The notes below the pieces were generated by a model. The model was not told where the DNA came from, did no database searches, and saw only the letters and a program-made list of their open reading frames with translations. Position numbers and translations under genes: made by a program. A stretch of 64,000 nt of DNA, from NCBI GenBank assembly GCA_050916095.1, contig CP050901.1:2418001-2482000 (forward strand), written 5' to 3'. Below are positions 61,452 to 64,000 of this stretch, in pieces. The stretch is from JANPCX01 sp050916095 (GTDB lineage: Bacteria > Pseudomonadota > Gammaproteobacteria > Burkholderiales > Burkholderiaceae_C). The first letter of the stretch is position 1. Every line of letters begins with the position of its first letter.

Positions 61452-61880
61452 ATGAAGTCCACTTTTTCTGTGCGGGGCGTTTTTAAGACCCTTTTCTTGG
61501 TCACCGTCGTTCTGACGGTGATACTGCTGGCCTCCAACTTGATGGCCAAACGTGCGGGCAATGCGCTCGACGCCGCCACGGTCAACCGCTACCAATCTTT
61601 CTTGCTCGCCGATGAGTTGCGACAAAGCTCCGACGACTTGACCCGTTTGGCACGCACCTATGTCGTGTCGGGCGATGCCAAGTGGGAGCAACAGTACTTT
61701 GAGGTGCTGGACATTCGCAACGGCAAGAAGCCCCGTCCCCTGGCCTACGAACGCATCTACTGGGACTTTCGCGCAGCCGACAACGCGGTGAACCCGCGTG
61801 GTGCTGGTGAAACCGTCGCCCTTGCGGACCTCATGAAACAAGCGGGCTTCACCGACGAAGAGTTTGGCAAGCTCAAGTAA
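61452..61880 (+). pseudogene. MCP gene, N-terminal part, ended by an in-frame TAA
   Basis: Encodes TM1 (about 10-32, VFKTLFLVTVVLTVILLASN) and the first half of a periplasmic sensor (RQSSDDLTRLARTYVVSGDA, ERIYWDFRAADNAVNP), then stops at TAA 61878-61880. The frame continues without any shift into the receptor at 61902: KLK, stop, AQNNSDDLVKTETIAMNLVK. One base change from GAA, CAA or AAA would restore a single 557-residue MCP (61452-63125). The original was a complete receptor. Pseudogene is most likely; stop read-through or a base-call error are alternatives. Confidence 0.8.
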
Positions 61881-61901
61881 GCGCAAAACAACTCAGACGA
61901 T

Positions 61902-63125
61902 TTGGTGAAAACAGAAACTATCGCCATGAACTTGGTGAAGGGCCAGCTCGAGGACGGCAAAGGCGGCTTCACCACCAAGGGCGAGCCCGATCTGGACAAA
62001 GCCAGAGCCATGATGCATGACCTGGACTACCACCGCTTCAAAGCCAAGATCATGAAACCAGTGGACGAGTTTTTTGTGCTGCTGGATACACGCACACGGG
62101 CCACCACAGAAGCAGCAACACAATCCAAACACCGCTGGGAGTCTGTGGCACTGTTTGCCGCACTGGCCCTCGGTGCCACGGTGCTGGCACTGCTTTGGTG
62201 GGCCTACCGCAACATTCACGCACAGCTCGGCGCGGAGCCTCAACAGGTTCAGGCATTGTTAATGGAAGTGGCCGAAGGCAATTTGTCAACGCAAGCCCAA
62301 TCGGCAGCGCCCGACCACAGCGTGATGGGCGCAGCCGTGAAGATGCAGCATGAACTGCGCAGCTTGGTTTCCAACGTTCGCAGTTCGGCCAACAGCATCT
62401 CCACTGCCAGCCATGAGATCGCCACAGGCAACCAAGATCTCAGTGGCCGAACCGAACAAACTGCGTCCAACCTCAGAACGGCAGCTTCTTCACTGACCCA
62501 GCTCACGGGTACCGTGCGCCAAAGCGCTGATTCTGCGCGGCAGGCGAATCAACTGGCATCGTCCGCCGCAGCAGTGGCCCAGCGTGGTGGTGATGCGGTG
62601 GCCCAGGTGGTGAGCACCATGGACGAAATCAACGCGTCCAGCAAAAAGATTGCCGACATCATTGGCGTGATTGACGGTATTGCGTTCCAAACCAATATTT
62701 TGGCCCTCAACGCCGCCGTCGAAGCCGCACGCGCCGGAGAACAAGGACGCGGATTCGCCGTGGTGGCCAGCGAAGTCCGCAGTTTGGCGGGTCGCTCCGC
62801 AGAAGCGGCCAAAGAGATCAAAAGTCTGATTGGCGCTTCGGTCGAGAAGGTGGAAGGAGGTTCACGACAGGTCGCCGAGGCGGGAGAAACGATGAGGGAG
62901 ATCGTGGGGTCGGTGCAGCGTGTCTCAGACATCATTGGCGAAATCAGCGCCGCCGCGATGGAACAAAGCGATGGCATCGGCCAAATCAATGGCTCGGTCA
63001 CCGAATTGGATCAAATGACCCAACAAAACGCCTCACTGGTGGACCAAAGTGCCGCCGCAGCCGCCAGCATGAAAGACCAAGCAGCCCGGCTTGCCGAGGT
63101 GGTGGGCACCTTCAAGCTCGGGTAA
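61902..63125 (+). CDS. MCP gene, C-terminal part (second half of sensor, TM2, signalling domain)
   Basis: Continues the split receptor in the same frame. A GTG (61902) or ATG (61926) could restart translation, giving a protein with part of the periplasmic sensor, TM2 (about 82-105, VALFAALALGATVLALLWWA), a linker and a full signalling domain ending EVVGTFKLG. Without TM1 the topology would be wrong unless the sensor half stays inside. I see no good ribosome-binding site before either start. Probably the rest of a pseudogene rather than a working shorter receptor. Confidence 0.7.
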   Translation: MVKTETIAMNLVKGQLEDGKGGFTTKGEPDLDKARAMMHDLDYHRFKAKIMKPVDEFFVLLDTRTRATTEAATQSKHRWESVALFAALALGATVLALLWWAYRNIHAQLGAEPQQVQALLMEVAEGNLSTQAQSAAPDHSVMGAAVKMQHELRSLVSNVRSSANSISTASHEIATGNQDLSGRTEQTASNLRTAASSLTQLTGTVRQSADSARQANQLASSAAAVAQRGGDAVAQVVSTMDEINASSKKIADIIGVIDGIAFQTNILALNAAVEAARAGEQGRGFAVVASEVRSLAGRSAEAAKEIKSLIGASVEKVEGGSRQVAEAGETMREIVGSVQRVSDIIGEISAAAMEQSDGIGQINGSVTELDQMTQQNASLVDQSAAAAASMKDQAARLAEVVGTFKLG

Positions 63126-63246
63126 ACACGGGGTGTGTAGACGATAAATTGTTCGCTCACACCCTTTAGTTCTTGGCTACACGGCCGAAAACTGACTGAG
63201 GGCATGACGTCTGCGCCTGCCCACACAACCCTCAAGAGGCCCTCAC

Positions 63247-63756
63247 ATGGACATGATCAACGATGCCAAACAAATTGCCAAACACGAGGCTGCACGTGCC
63301 GCCTCCATGGGGGGGGAGTTCTTGACCTTTCGATTGGGTGCTGAAGAGTACGGCATCGACATCTTGAAGGTGCAAGAGATTCGCTCCTACGAGAACCCAA
63401 CACGCATCGCCAATGCGCCGGCCTTTGTCAAAGGTGTGGTGAATTTGCGGGGCGTGATTGTTCCCATCGTCGATTTGCGCTTGAAGCTGGGTTGCGAAAA
63501 CGCTGAATACAACAGCTTCACGGTGGTCATCGTTCTGAACGTCAAGGGCCGTGTGGTCGGTGCCGTGGTGGACTCGGTGTCTGACGTGATTGAACTGGGC
63601 AAAGACACTGTCAAACCCGCCCCCGAGATGAACACCACGGTGGACACGAGTTTCATCACCGGCATCGGCAGCATCCAAGGCCGCATGCTCATCCTCATGG
63701 ACATCGAGCGTTTGATGAGCAGCACCGACATGGGATTGATCAACTCGGACGAGTGA
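63247..63756 (+). CDS. cheW: Chemotaxis adaptor CheW, second copy
   Basis: A 169-residue CheW, differing from the copy at 59253 at a limited number of positions (for example Asn for Ser at residue 5, Gly for Ala before CENAEYN, Arg for Ala in MDIERLMSS) and at the tail (LINSDE). The shared upstream GAGG...ATGGACATGATCA suggests that a block of receptor plus cheW was duplicated. Confidence 0.96.
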   Translation: MDMINDAKQIAKHEAARAASMGGEFLTFRLGAEEYGIDILKVQEIRSYENPTRIANAPAFVKGVVNLRGVIVPIVDLRLKLGCENAEYNSFTVVIVLNVKGRVVGAVVDSVSDVIELGKDTVKPAPEMNTTVDTSFITGIGSIQGRMLILMDIERLMSSTDMGLINSDE

Positions 63757-63798
63757 GGCTTGCGGCTTGCGGCTTGCGGCTTGCGGCTTGCGGCTTGC
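63757..63798. repeat. Heptamer tandem repeat GGCTTGC x 6
   Basis: Six perfect copies of GGCTTGC directly after the second cheW stop (63754-63756), followed by GG. Such runs change copy number by slippage. It is outside the coding sequence. The remaining 200 bases to the window end show no gene. Confidence 0.9.
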
Positions 63799-64000
63799 GG
63801 ATAGTGGATCGTTACTCCATGCACCGCGCCGGGTCTCGGCCCGGCAGCCGAGTAACGCTCGATGCTGGTGCAAAGAAAGTCACCAAAGAAACACCTCAAC
63901 ACCAGCCTATTTGGGGAGAGGTGGTTTGATGCTGGAGTGCAGACGTGGAGTCTGGATTCGGCCAGTAGCCACTGGCGTTCGGGCCACGTTTTCGGCAGGT

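Noticed and set aside
63757..63798. Heptamer array considered as a CRISPR fragment
   Set aside because: No spacers: the unit repeats directly with a 7-base period.

Overview
The window is a chromosomal segment of a flagellated, chemotactic betaproteobacterium. I infer Burkholderiales, most likely Comamonadaceae (Limnohabitans/Rhodoferax/Hydrogenophaga-like). The reasons are the flhDC-motAB-cheYZ block with an FlhC of the beta/gamma type, Bug/TctC binding proteins paired with LysR genes, the dapA-bamC pair, and many Comamonadaceae-style intergenic palindromes. No rRNA, tRNA or CRISPR array was seen.

Layout. 1-4960: housekeeping genes (parE start, MFS transporter, a 43-aa membrane peptide, dapA, bamC-like). 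5040-5305: a decayed IS4-type transposase tail touching the cheZ stop. 5310-12312, minus strand: flagellar master regulator and motor genes (flhD, flhC, motA, motB, cheY, cheZ), split between flhC and motA by two copies of one IS3-family element, one nested inside the other. 12313-19746, plus strand: filament genes (two flagellins, fliD, fliS, fliT, ycgR-like), with recognisable sigma-28 promoters. 19871-20977: aroC. 21524-28523: an MCP, a CBS protein, a hydrolase, a YihY/BrkB membrane protein, a DUF2069 protein and a GlcD-type flavoprotein, separated by repeats. 28856-31867: an unrecognised 1003-residue protein with an internal N-terminal duplication and a C-terminal region faintly like edema-factor/ExoY nucleotidyl cyclases. 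32130-38755: a PurM-like protein, a lipoprotein esterase gene broken by an IS with a 6-bp target duplication, a PhyH-like oxygenase and an M24 aminopeptidase. 38816-42280: two tandem MCPs. 42518-47019: a DUF4953-type metalloprotease lipoprotein and ettA. 47135-52482: Bug proteins, LysR regulators and an aspartoacylase-like hydrolase. 52639-54488: a NarL-type response regulator and its kinase. 54777-63756: a second chemotaxis cluster (CheZ-like protein, cheY, cheA, MCP, cheW, MCP, MCP broken by an in-frame stop, cheW).

How it works together. FlhDC should switch on the flagellar cascade. Sigma-28-like promoters (TCAA/TAAA, 15-16 bases, NCCGATAA or close variant) stand before motA, fliC (two), fliD, fliS and three MCP genes. 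The MCPs signal through CheW and CheA to CheY, which CheZ dephosphorylates. The YcgR-like protein should couple cyclic di-GMP to motor braking.

The window is rich in recent small-element movement: nested IS3 copies with a 3-bp duplication, a 1630-bp IS in an esterase gene, two near-identical 170-bp TTAA-flanked palindromes in opposite orientation, a 365-bp element with 29-bp inverted ends, and a 61-bp-arm palindrome between two fliC promoters.
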